DNA of 64,000 nucleotides from Meandrina meandrites. Its lineage: Eukaryota > Cnidaria > Anthozoa > Scleractinia > Meandrinidae. Under the pieces are notes generated by a model, which did not search any database, was not told the DNA's origin, and saw nothing but the letters and a program-made list of their open reading frames with translations. Below are positions 11,201 to 22,755 of this stretch, in pieces. Position numbers and translations under genes: made by a program. Location: contig OY855905.1 of NCBI GenBank assembly GCA_963693305.1, forward strand, positions 2,756,201-2,820,200, given 5' to 3'. Each line of letters begins with the position of its first letter. The stretch's first letter is position 1.

Positions 11201-12665
11201 TTGTGTCAGCGGATTGTGTATCCTGACCAGTGATTTTAAGCTTATCAGAGAAGTCAGGTTGGCTAGAAAGTTTTTGATCAACGGCCTCTAGCATAGTGTT
11301 GACTAGTTTATCACGGTCAGGAAACTTAGTAAGAACTTCATCTATCATCGTGTTGTAATCGGGTGGCCAGAGACCCCCTTTGCCTTTATTGCCTCTTTTC
11401 GTTGTACCATCCCAATCACTGTCTAAAGTATTTACAAATATTTGGTGTTTACCACCACGACCACGACGACCATCACGATCTTCTGGACTCTTGCTCAAAC
11501 GAAATTTCCTTGTTTCTCCGCCAATCGGCATTTCGAACCTTGTTTGTTTTGTTTCTTGGGTAGGGTATAAATCAGGATAAAATTGCAATATTTTGAATAT
11601 GTCTTTTACGGACACCTTATCGGTTTCGTGGATTGTCACCTTTAAGTACTGATTTTTTCCTTTCCCGACCGTTTCCTCTTGAACGATTTTCGTCTTTGAA
11701 CCTGGTGCCGTCTCGAGGGTCTTTAATTTATTCCACTCGTCAATAGCCTCCGTTTTGGTTTGGAGCAAACTCTGAGTGAGTTCAAATTTCAGTTTCGTTT
11801 CTTTTTCGTCCGCTATCTCCTGACTTAGTTTTTCCCCAACTTTATCCATTTTTGAAACAATATCCGTGTTTGTCTTCTGCAGCCAATCGGGTGGACTTAA
11901 GCCTGCTAGGGTGTTCCTTTGGATGGAGCTACCAACCAAAACGTCACTGGCTGCGCGAAACGCTTCCTTTCTTTCCTGTGTGGAAACTGTTCCTGTTTTG
12001 TCGTTATCTTGTAATGCCCTCTCGAAATTGGGCTGATCGTTTAATTTCGCATCTAATGCCTCTGGATACTTGTCTTTTATCGTGTCTCTTAAGGGATCCT
12101 TTAGGCTTGCGTCAGAGAGCACGTTAACTGCGTCCTGAAGATTAGACAGGTCTACCTCCACTTCCTTGCCAGTTATCTCGTCGGTGCGTACGGCGTCTAG
12201 TGAAAAAGTCCCATCGCTTTTACTGGTAAGTTTAAACTTCTGATCTTCGCTTCCGATTGGCACGTGAAATTCTGTGGGTTTTTTTTCTTTACCGTAAAGA
12301 AGCGGGTAAAACTGCATAAACTGGAAGGCTTCTTTTAAAGATATTTCTCCAGTTTTTTCAAATGTGACGCGTTTTCCCCCTCCTGGAATATCCGTTTCTG
12401 TGACTGCTTTTGGTGGATCCTGCTTCAGTTGATCCCAGCTTTCCCTTACTTTCTTTTCAACAACTGCTCTGTCCAGGGCCTCTTGGACAACCTTTCGAGG
12501 GTCTACGACTGCCCTTTTACCCACTTCATGTGAAACACCCTTAAAATCAGTGGACAAACGATTGCTGTGTGGTACTGTAACTCGAACGCGAAATCCCAAT
12601 GTGTAAATAGCAGGATTCCAAAAGAAGAAAGCAGCTAAAAAGAACAAGACCACACCAACCCCCAT
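5233..12665 (-). CDS. Chimeric RTX/pore-like secreted protein, main exon (copy 1)
   Basis: A single 7.4-kb exon; the open frame runs 5229-12770. I prefer the ATG at 12665 (codon 36) because a strong acceptor (TTTTATTTTCCAG) lies just upstream at 12692 and this ATG opens a signal-like hydrophobic stretch, MGVGVVLFFLAAFFFW. In ORF numbering: two related modules centred near residues 150 and 394 (each with QFYP and PIG motifs); basic furin-like sites near 599, 641 and 670; a hydrophobic segment at about 745-965 resembling the TcdA/TcdB pore-forming family; RTX-type calcium-binding modules at about 1145-2045, with canonical GGxGxDx nonapeptides near 1834-1880; FN3 at about 2070-2155; three CCPs at about 2162-2372; SRCR-like segments at about 2374-2512. 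The apparent stop overlaps a GTAAGT donor, so the protein continues in 760-1016. Known: RTX repeats bind calcium in secreted bacterial proteins. Inferred: a secreted, proteolytically processed membrane-active effector. The pore call rests on pattern similarity only. Confidence 0.8.
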
Positions 12666-12770
12666 GATTGAGGGACGATGTACTTGAAAACCTGGAAAAT
12701 AAAACGCGGTTGGTTTCTGCTCAATAAAGAAATATTTTTGTTTATAACGCTTTCTGCGCATGCAATTCAA
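12666..12770 (-). promoter_or_regulatory. Probable intron/5' leader junction upstream of copy 1 start
   Basis: The open frame extends 35 codons upstream of the preferred start, but this part is basic and aromatic and is crossed by an excellent 3' splice-site sequence (TTTTATTTTCCAG) ending at 12692. A 26-base leader would remain between that acceptor and the ATG. Copy 2 keeps the same acceptor near 49957. If transcription instead starts nearby without splicing, the longer N-terminus would be used. The upstream non-coding exon was not identified. Confidence 0.45.
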
Positions 12771-15700
12771 ATCAAGCTTGAGTTCAATTCAACCGCGATC
12801 TGAACAAGTTTGGTTCTTCATCACGCCCCATCATGCGTAGTTCTATAGAGATTGTAAGAGATTTTTTCTTGTCCCTTAAAGAGCTTGGTACATTGTAGGG
12901 ATTGAAAATAAATTCTAGGGCTTACGTCTTACAGTTGCTTTTTTGTTGCTTTTCTTTGAAAAGTGGTTTCCAGGCTTTTTTTGTAGAATCAATCTTTAAT
13001 AGTATAGTAGGCACCGGTTACGTTCCAGCGCATGGAATTCAAGGGTGAAACAATACCGTGTAATTACTAATGCAAAGAGCTGAGGACGGAGGACGACAAC
13101 AAACAAAACATTCGTGAACGCATATTTTGCAAAGTTCTTTGTATTAGTAATTACACGTGACTTATTGTTTTCAGCTTTGAATTCCGTGTGCTGGAGCGTA
13201 GCAAATAATGCGAATTATCATAATTAGATTCACGGCTTTGAAAAGCGTACATTCATGGTAGTAAACAGTGACTCGGAAGGTCTTCGGGAGTCTTAAAACC
13301 TGCAATTTTGTGTCCAAGTTTTCTCCGCCGATAAAGAGTTTCAGGACTTGATTCGCGAGGAACATAAATTTTGGTTGTACTCTTTTGTGTTCTGGCAAAA
13401 GAGAACTTTTCAACTTGCTTTTCAAAAAAGAAGAAAGCACGATTCAAAGCATAGATTTCGCTCTTTTACTCTCTTAAAGGCCAATAACTTCTAACAATTT
13501 TTCAATTTGAGATTTTCATTCTTGCCAGAACACAGACGAGGTTATGATTTATCACTACGTTATATAATCATTTAATTCGGTGCGCCATTCTGGCTGAAAA
13601 CTTGGACACAAAATCGCATTATCAGCAGTTTAACTTGAAGAGCTAGTAACATCACGCTTAACGGAGATCTGCCAGTAAAACGACAATTATCATGCAATTC
13701 CATCGTTACCTAAAATCTTTGATAAATTTTAGGGGAATCGATGCTCAAAATTCAGAGAATTACAGCTTTACAAGATAGCACCCCTTCAAGAAATTTTCCT
13801 AATGAATTTATTAATTAATGAGCAAGAGTCCTGCGCGACCTTAAAAACGTTTACAAAATTTCTGTTGTTTAATTAACCTCCACCACCGCCAAAGCCCACA
13901 TATCTATTGAGGTGTATTGTTTAACTTCTTCCTCCCTCCCCTCCCCCCCCCCCCCCCCCACCACCACATTTCTACTGTTTAGCCTCCACCCCCGCCACTA
14001 TTCTTAGTTTGCCGAGGACACCCATTAATTCGAGAGCTCATCCGTGCGTGATGGATCACCTGCTGCCGCCCGACTGGTCGCTAGCCAAAATGGCGGGAAA
14101 ATAAAAAAATTGTAACCGAAACAAGGTTGCAAACATTTGTCTTTCGTGGTTACATTTGTTCCTCTGTTGAAATATCTCACAAACATTTTTTAAAAGCATG
14201 ACGAGACACCTGGGAAAGAAAAAATTGCCTTCGAATCCACTGTCAAAGAGAGAGCCACAGTGAAAGGCTCGGTATCGACTGCGACTCAAAGCGAAGGAAC
14301 AAAAGTATCCTGCTCGTACACCACGCAGATAGAAAGTTAAGGTTAATGTCCCACTCCCACGAATCTGTGGAGCCAAGTGGCTCAACTGTGCCGCGCTTAT
14401 CCCCGGTTTCTTTAGCATGAAGCGACTAAGGAGTACTGCTACTCCCCGCTTTAAGTAAATTGTGTTAAACCAACAAGTGAAGTTATCTTGAGATTGTCAC
14501 AAGCACTGCACGCATTTTTGGTACTTTATAAACAATTTACGAAGAAACAAGGACCCTTTTGCAATCATCTCAAAGTTATCATGAAGTGATGAAACTTGCT
14601 GTCTTTACCCATTTTTTCAAAAATCGCACCATACCTTTGGCGCATTTATAGTACTGTACAGGTATTTGTTTAGTTTGGTTCTCCATCGCATCTCCATACT
14701 TTTATAAAGATTTTGCAAGATTTTTTCTTGTCCCTTAAAGGGTTTGACACATTGAAAAATCTAGCAATACACTTTTTACTGTTACTACTTTAAATTTGTT
14801 ATTTGTCTCCGAAAAGTTGTTTCTAGGCTTAAACTACAGTAATCTTTTACAGGCACTGCTACCTACAAGTTGTTGTACCATGGAATGTTGTCAGAAATTT
14901 CGAGTGGCTCATGCTGTATCTCAAGGTTAGATTTGAACTATAGTATTTCAAAAATTTCTGTCCGTGTGCAAAAAAAAATATTATTGAAAATATTGACTCA
15001 TATGGCCACCAAGATCAGAACCTTTCTTCTGATACTAAATACGTTTACTATATGGTAAACCAAAGGATGGGAACTCTAACATACAGTTCAGTTGCTGAGG
15101 ATTCTTACTTTGCCTAGCGCGAGTCAATTCGAGGGCTCATCCGTATTGGATCACCTTTTAGCGCCCAACTGGTCGCCTTCCAAACTTGTGTAAAAAGCTT
15201 GCAACCGAAATAAGGTTGAAAAAGATTGTCTTTCGTGGTACCCTTTTTTCTTTGTGCAAATATGTCGCGAATACTTTTTACAATCATCGCGAGACACGTG
15301 GGAAAGAAAGAATTTCCTTCGAATCCGCTGTCAAAGACAAAAGAGCAGTAAAAAGCTTTGTATCGACCACGACCACTACACGCAAGCATAAGGTTGCACG
15401 GTTAATAGAGCTCCGAGGACAGTATTCATTATTCATCCTGTGATGGGTTCCGCTTTTTTCACTCCATTGTTAAACGATCAGGTGAAGTAATCATGGGATT
15501 ACCACAAGCACTCCACGCATTTCTGGTAGCTTATTATCAATTTACGAGGACATAATGACCCTTTTGCAATCATTTCATGTCGAGACGAAATTTGCTGACT
15601 TTTCACATATTTCAAAAACCCCGCTCAATACCTTTAGCGCATTTAAAGAATTCTTCATTTGCAAAGACTGTACAGACCTTTCTCAGATTTGTTTTCTTTT

Positions 15701-16700
15701 CTGTAGTCAGTAATAGCTTTAAATGGTTCGCTATGAATTCACGGTCGACATCTCAAGAGAACCGGAAGTTGTGCACTTCAGGTGGCCACTTGTCCTTGCA
15801 ACTGGGACAATGGAACAATCTCCAAAAATTGTATCGTACAAGGAAAATAGGGAGACTTAACAATAACATTTTTAGCGATAAGCTGTTTTGGAATTTTTAT
15901 ATACTCGCTTGTAAAATGGACGTATTTTGGAGAGTAGGTTTGCAAAGAATACAAGGATTTTACAGAAATGTTGTTGGCTTTTCTTTTGTATGTATAGGGT
16001 TCAATTTTTTCACTGGTAAACAACTACTGATTTACTCTCGAAAGTACCACAACATGAACACTTCAAGCAACTAATAGGATTAGTTCAATCGAGCACCATT
16101 TTAAAAATTTGTTAACAATTAAAACGAAATGGAGAAGAATTTTTAAATCAGTTTCTAGCGAGCAGTGGTAAAATTCATATGCTTTGTACAAATCTTACGA
16201 GCCAAGATGCGCATTTCATTTTTTACAGCACAGCGCCCAGACATATGATTATCCGTGCACGATTAAACGGCAGCGGGTTTTTGCTGTTGCCTGAGCCATC
16301 CTTATTTAAAACTAAGTGAGCACTTTAAACTATATGAACGCTTTATCGACCGCTTTTACAAACACCTGATGACTAAGCAAACCCCAAAATCTTGGAACTA
16401 GTTTACCTTCCGTAACTCTACAAAAATACCAGTAATGAAGCAAAAGTCTCTTTACACTGAACACTACGGTAGGCATTAAGAAGATTTCATCGAAAACTGA
16501 GAGGAAAAGCCTTAATCTTATTTGTAGTTTACCTAAACGTTTCATTAAAATGGATAGAAAGAAAATTTAAATTGAATATTTGGTAAAGAGGGTTGCTAAA
16601 GAAAATGAGAGCTTTGCTCGTTTTCCCTAGATGCTGGAAACGACATTAGTTAAACGGCTAAATAGGGCCTAAGGAGCATGTCAAGGCTTCATTTTGCGAT
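12771..16700. repeat. Upstream region of copy 1 with direct repeats of about 1 kb
   Basis: Several segments are diverged direct copies: 14035-14330 with 15115-15400; about 14460-14600 with 15480-15600; about 12790-12990 with 14660-14830 (shared motif TTTTTTCTTGTCCCTTAAAG). Copy 2 has the same structure at 50036-59900 with insertions. Minus-strand frames at 14056-14418 and 15114-15389 share the peptide FDSGFEGN followed by FFP and CLxM, so the repeated unit may derive from an old exon; I do not call a gene. Homopolymer C lies at about 13947-13960. No promoter element can be fixed. Confidence 0.55.
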
Positions 16701-19700
16701 AATCAAAGGTTTTAATCCTTCTAATAAAGTTGACGCTTATTCAGAGAGTGCTAGTTAGATTTAAACTTCTATCACTTGTTATGGTTTTTATGGCCATCGA
16801 ATAGAAACAACGGTTGATGTGAAAATAAACTGCCGAGCTAAGCTCAAGCAAAATATAGTCTTTTCTAAACAAATCCGTTGGCTTTGGTAAAGAAAAAATG
16901 CCTGAAGCGCTGGTTATCCCACATTTGTGGACTGTTCCCATATCTCTATATTGCCATATTTACATACCTTGAGATCGAAATGAGAACTTCTAATGAACAC
17001 ACAAGGCAGTATCGTCACTTCTGAGTACCACGAATGGCAAACTATCAATGAAGGTTTTACAAAAGAACAAGCTGTTAACTAATTGAGTGATAAATAATTC
17101 ACAAGAAGAGTAGAAAGTAACCTTTCAATTATTTTACTTGTGGATAGATGGTAAAATTTTGACTGGCTTTTTCCTGGATTGATTTAATTTTTCTTTGGAT
17201 ATGATAATATAATTGCATATTTAAGGAAGAATGTTCAGAGATTTTTAAGATTTCTTAGTGAAAAAAGAAAAGGCTGAAATCTGGAGAGTACCACAAGCTA
17301 TGTACGTCAGGTAACCAATCATTGAAGTGTGCAATTCGACAATACGGGCACCCTCTGTAAATTTTAGTGTATTGTGTAAGGATATTAGAAAGATTTTGCA
17401 ATCATTTATTGTAAAAAGAAATAAAATAAATTTGAGAGCTGACACAAAAAATAATTTTACAGAAGGAAGAAACCGGGAAATGAAAATCATATCAAAGTTT
17501 TTTTATCCTTGATATAAAGTGATCATGACACTTAGTCAGATTACTAATTGGATTGAAACGCCTACGAATTGTTATGCTAATTATAGCCATCGAATAAAAA
17601 CGTGTAATGTAAAAATGAACTGCCGTATCTTTTCTTCAACATTTCAAATATCAAATGTTTTATCAATATTTTTTAGGACAGTTGGTTATTGAAAATTTGT
17701 GGACTGATCCCAATTTTAACTTTTGTACATGGTTATTTTAACATACCTTGAGATGCAAATAAGACCTTCTAATGAACACACGAGGCAGAATCGGGACTTC
17801 TTTGTAGCACGAATGGCAAACGATCAATACAAGCTTTTTTCAAAGTCACAGGCTATTGACATATTGACTTATCAACAATTCACTGGAAAGAAAGGAATTT
17901 TCTAGTTTTTGGTCATTTTGTTTGGCGATACATGGAAAAATATACTGGCCTTTTCCTGGAATTAATGACGAAATCATCTTTGTTTATGAGTGCATTTTAA
18001 AGCAAGAATAGGTAGATATTTTTAAGATATTTTTTGTAAAAAAGAAGGGCTTAAATCTCGAGAGGTCCACAAGTTATGTACGTCAGGAAAGCAATTGAAG
18101 TGTGCAGTTGGACAGTCGGGCACCCTCTGTAAATGTTAGGGTATTTTATAATGATATTTGAAAGATTCTACCGTAATTTCATTGCGAGAAGTAATAAAAA
18201 AGACTTTGCAAAAGTTAACGCATTTACAGATTTTTAGAAATCACGATAAACCAAGTTTTGGCGTTATTGCAATATAAACAAATCACTATACCTACATTTC
18301 GGCTCTGGCTGCAACTACGTAAGACGGTGCGATTAGCAATACTTGAATAAGTATTTAGAGTAATAAACAGCACTGAGCAGCTATATTGAAATAAGGCGTA
18401 AAGCTATCAGTTTCCTGTACTACCGCTCAACCGTAAAATTATCAATAACAAAAACATAATATCAAAGTTTAATAACCTTGAAATAAAGTGACGCTTAGTC
18501 AGATAACTTATTGGATTAAAGGTCTAAAAGTAGTAATGACATTTATAGCTATCGAATAAAAGTAACGTGTAATGTAAAAACAAACTGCCGAGGTGGTTCC
18601 AGCAAAATACTTTTTCTTAATGAAGCCATTGGTCTTCATAAACAAAAATAAAAGGTACATTTTCCGAATGTTGTTGGTTTTCGAATATTTGTGGACTGAT
18701 CCCCAGTTCAACACGTAAATATGGCTATTTTAACATACCTTGACATACAAATAAGAACTTGTAATGAACACACAAGGCAGAATCGAGACCTTTTTTAGCA
18801 CGAATGGCAAACGATCAATGCAAGTTTTCTGAAAGTCACAGGCTAATAACATATTGACTTATGAATAATTCACTGGAAAAGTAAGAAATTTTTTGGTTAT
18901 AAGTCATTTTCTCCGGCGACAGATGGTAACATTAAATGACCTTTCCCTGGATTTGCGAAGTCTTCCTTGGATATGAGTGCATTATCAAGCAAAAATATGT
19001 AGAGATTTGTGATTAAAAAAGGGCTTAAATCTAGAGAGTTCCACAAGCTATGTACGTCAGGCAACCAATTAAAGCGTGCAGTTGGACAATCGGGGACCCT
19101 CTGCATGTACGTTTTAGGGTATGTTAGAAGGATATTGGAAAGATATTACAGTCATTTCATGACGAGAAGTAATGAGAAAGAATTTGCGAAGTTGACACAT
19201 TTACAGATTTTTAGAAGGTAGAAGACCAAACTGGGAATGGAAATCATGATAAACCAAGTTTTGGCTTTATTACAAGATAAACAAATTACTATACAATATT
19301 TCGGTTCTAGTCATAACTAGGTAAGACAGTGTGATAAGCAATGTTAGTAAGCATCAAGAGTAAATAAACAGCAGCAGCAATTGAAAGGAGACGTAAAGTT
19401 TTTAGTTAGTTTTGTGAAATTATAAATAAAAGATAATACCAAAGATTGCTGTAAGGTGAGACTTAGTCAGACTTAACTAATTGGATTGAAACGTCTACGA
19501 GTTGTTATGGTATTTATAGTCATCGAATAAAAACGTGTGATGTAAAAATGAACTGCCGAGGTAAGGTCGAGGGAAATATATTTTTCCTAAAACAAAAAAC
19601 CGTCGACTTTCATGAATAACTTTTTTAGAACTTTTTTAGTTGATAATCAAATGTTTATGGACTGAACCCCATATCAACCCTTGTACATGATTATTTTTAC

Positions 19701-21157
19701 ATACCTTGAGATACAAGCACACAAGGCAGAATCGGGACTTCTTTGTAGCACGAATGGCAAACGATCAGTACAAGTATTTTGAAAGGCACAGGCTATTAAC
19801 ATATTGACTTATCAATAATTCACTGGAAAACTAAGGAATGTTCTTACTAGTTTTTGGTTATTTTGTTTGGCGTTAGAAGGTAAAATGTACTGGCTCATTT
19901 TTGGAAATAATGACGAAATCCTCTTTGTAAAAAAACACTTTTATAACAAGAATAGGTAGATATTTTTGAGATATTTCATCTGAAAAAGAAGGGCCTAAAT
20001 CTCGAGTGTTGCACAAGTTATGTAGGTCAGGCAACCATTTGAAATATCCAGTTAAACAATCGGGCACCCTCTGTAAAGCTTAGTGTATTCTATTAATATA
20101 TTAGAAATATTTCACAGTCATTTCATTGCGAGAAGTAATAAAAAAGAATTTGCAAAAGTTGACGTGTACTTTTACAAATTGTTTGAAGGAAGAAGACCAA
20201 ACTGGGAATGGAAATCATTTCAAACCAAGTTTTGGCTTTACTACAAAATAAACAAATTACCATACAATATTTCGGTTTTTGTCATAGTTACGTAACACAG
20301 TGTGATAAGCAATGTTTTTATAAGTATCTAGAGAAATAAACAGCAGCAGCAATTCAAAGGGGGCATAAAGTTTTTTGTATCCAGTGCCACCGTTTAACTG
20401 TAAAATACTAGACAATATATAATAATATCAAAGTTTTTAGATCATTGAAATAAAGATATTCCAAGTCAGAGATTACTAATTAGATTGACACTTTGATGAG
20501 TTGTAATGCTATTTACAGCCATCGAATAAAAACTAGTATTGTAAAAAATGGACTGCTAAGCTACGTTCGAACAATATATTGACATACCTTGAGATACAAA
20601 TAAGACCTTTTAATGAACACACAAGGCAGAATCGGGACTTTTTTGTAGCACGAATGGCAAATGATCAATACAAGCTTTTTGAAAGTCACAGGCTATTGAC
20701 ATATTGACTTATCAATAATTCACTGGAAAAACAAGGATATTTTGTTATCAGCCATTTTGTTTGGCGATATATAGTGTTCAAAATGTATTGGTCCTCTTTT
20801 GGAATGACGAAATATTCTTCGTATATGAGTGCATTTTAAAGCACGAATACGTAGAGATTTGTAAGATACATTTGTGAAAAAAAGGTCTTAAATCTCGAGA
20901 GTTCCACAAGTTATCTACGTCAGGCAGCCAATTGAAGTGTGCAGTTGGACAATCCGGTACCCTCTGTAAATTTTAGGTATTTTATAAGGATATTAGAAAG
21001 ATTTTACAGTCATTTCATTGCGAGATGTAAAAAGATTCTCCAGTCATTGCATTGCGAGAAGTAAAAATAAATGTTCAAAAAAGTTCACTGTCTTACGTAG
21101 ATTTTTAGAAGGCAGAAGACCAAACTGAGAATGGAAATCACCATAAACCAAGTTTTG

Positions 21158-21345
21158 GCTTTATTGCTGGTTTGCAGCTGACGTCACGACAGCCATGCTG
21201 GTGGACAAGAACAAAGCGCCTTCCTCCGCTGGGAACTTAACTCTTTTATCATGCAAATTCTGCGAGAATTTTTATATTGTTTTGTTTACCAAGATGGCGC
21301 CTTGTCACGTGGTTACACGTCAAGAGTTACAAGAAAAACAAATCA
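21158..21345. mobile_element. Short insertion in array unit, possible MITE
   Basis: The array unit is interrupted between 'ggctttattgc' and 'aagaaaaacaaatcac'. The inserted 0.18 kb starts with GCAGCTGACGTCACGACAGC and ends with GCGCCTTGTCACGTGGTTAC. Ends of this style recur elsewhere in the window (for example near 35565 and 35750). No clear terminal repeat or target duplication could be defined. Confidence 0.3.
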
Positions 21346-21394
21346 CTATATTTGGTTCAGTGATTACTTATTGGATTAACACTTTGATGATTGG

Positions 21395-21530
21395 AATGCT
21401 ATTTGGGAAGGGATGTTATTGGTGTGCTACGAACGAGCTTCAGAAAGAACCTGATATTCCAATTGTTTGTTTTGGCGAAAAGTAGATCTCTCAGCTCGCT
21501 GAATGCTTTTGATCGAACAGCTGACAATCA
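21395..21530. repeat. Left copy of an inverted repeat flanking the array centre
   Basis: The 0.14-kb segment starting GGGAAGGGATGTTATTGGTG reappears in inverted orientation at 23380-23520, about 85-90% identical by eye. The pair brackets the Penelope-like remnant and separates the forward and inverted halves of the tandem array. Confidence 0.65.
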
Positions 21531-21564
21531 TAAAATTATTTTCTATCGTCCTATAAAGAGTGTT

Positions 21565-22680
21565 ACTAAGAAACTACTTCAATGTTTATGTCATTTATTT
21601 GGTTCATTGCAAGAAATGTAATCTTCAACACGTTGGATCAACCACTACCGAATTTAAAGTCCGTTCCAGAAATCATAAATCGTCAATGAAAAAAAAAAAA
21701 CAAAAAAACTTGTGAAGTTGCGATACACTTTCACAAAACACCACATATTTTAGCTGATTTCACGTTTCAATGCATCGACCAAATTCAAAACAACACTAAT
21801 CAAGACATCGAAAAACTGTTAATTACCAAAGAAGCTTACTGGAGTGCACAGGTTTTTTCCCTTTTTCCTTATGGGCTAAATTAGCGGCACGAATTTCATT
21901 GGAAGAACGGTATACATTACACATAAATTTTCACATTATTCGGTTGCGCGTTTGTTGTGATGGCGTTTTATTTGTACCATGATAATCGTTATTTTTGTTT
22001 AAGGGCTCACCCCGGGGATTTTGCTATCACCAGGAAGAGTGCGATTGTTCAGAGGCCCTGAGTTGCCGTAGGGATCCTGTTGTGTTGAAGCAATTTCCTG
22101 ACTTTTGTCGCTTATTGTTTTTACTTGTTTTTTATTTTTTATATGTTTTAAATAACCTACGTGAATTTATCAGTACTCTTATTTCATTGTTGATACGCAA
22201 TATAAAATTTTCCGTGGTTCAGAAGTGTTTTATTTTATTTGTTTTCAATTGATTAGGCTTGTCTTGAGTTACTTTCATTGTAATTTTCTGTGTTTCAATT
22301 ACGTAACTTCCCATTGTTGTGAAACTGTTTTTCAACTTCATTATCTTTGTGTAGTTCATCAATTGTTCTAGTTTAGTTGTATTTTGACCTGTGTTATTTT
22401 TATTGTAATTTCCTTTGAACTTGTTACGTAATCTATTAGTTTAAAATTGTATTCAGTTCTTGTCTAACATATGGTTCTTGTAACTGATGAAGGTCGTGAG
22501 ACGTTTTAACGGTAAACTAAAATTTTTAAATTTTTGGAACCAAAAGTTGTCCATGTTCGGTCTCTTTTTAACTTGTTTTTACAATATTTTTACCGAACTG
22601 GACTGTGAATCCATCTGCGATTCTTTTGGTTTAGTCACCTTTCGTTGGCCCAGGAAGCATGTTTAAACCAGTCATTTTCA
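21565..22680 (+). mobile_element. Penelope-like retroelement remnant (GIY-YIG end and 3' UTR)
   Basis: Codons from about 21570 encode YLVHCKKCNLQHVGSTTTEF, the C-x2-C plus YVGST-type start of a GIY-YIG nuclease as found in Penelope-like elements. After an A-run with a frameshift near 21690-21710, the frame continues as ITKEAYWSAQVFSLFPYGLN and stops at 21884. An AT-rich 3' region follows, with a GATGAAGGTCG...GACG-type tail near 22490-22510. The reverse transcriptase part is missing, so the element is dead. Confidence 0.65.
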
Positions 22681-22755
22681 ACACTTGTGATCTTCTAATG
22701 AGCAGGCAGATTCAGGATTTTCTTGTAGCACGAATGGCAAACGATCAATTAGCAA
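22680..22755 (-). repeat. Isolated fragment of the array unit
   Basis: A short piece (TTGTAGCACGAATGGCAAAC and flanks) of the same unit as the 16.7-21.5 kb array, in forward orientation, stranded between the retroelement tail and the next repeat. Confidence 0.55.

Larger units (their letters stand above)
16700..21530 (-). repeat. Tandem array, forward arm, units about 0.8-1.0 kb
   Basis: A unit recurs about five times, marked by the plus-strand motif ACATACCTTGAGAT at about 16963, 17741, 18734, 19699 and 20583. Each unit also holds CACGAATGGCAAACGATCAA and a minus-strand segment reading VPDCPTAxFNWLPDVH. Read on the minus strand, the first motif is a good splice donor (CAAG before GTATGT) and the peptide segment follows a TTTACAG acceptor-like sequence, so the units may be amplified exon-intron pieces of a lost gene. 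Most frames are broken. Related units lie at 59860-62080, and inverted ones at 23500-26250. Confidence 0.6.

Noticed and set aside
5229..12770. Bacterial contamination as the source of the RTX ORF
   Set aside because: The ORF ends in a eukaryotic splice donor, is followed by phase-matched CCP exons, is duplicated with its introns, and lies among eukaryotic transposons.
16700..21530. CRISPR-like array
   Set aside because: The units are 0.8-1.0 kb, diverged and without short regular spacers; this is a eukaryotic tandem repeat.
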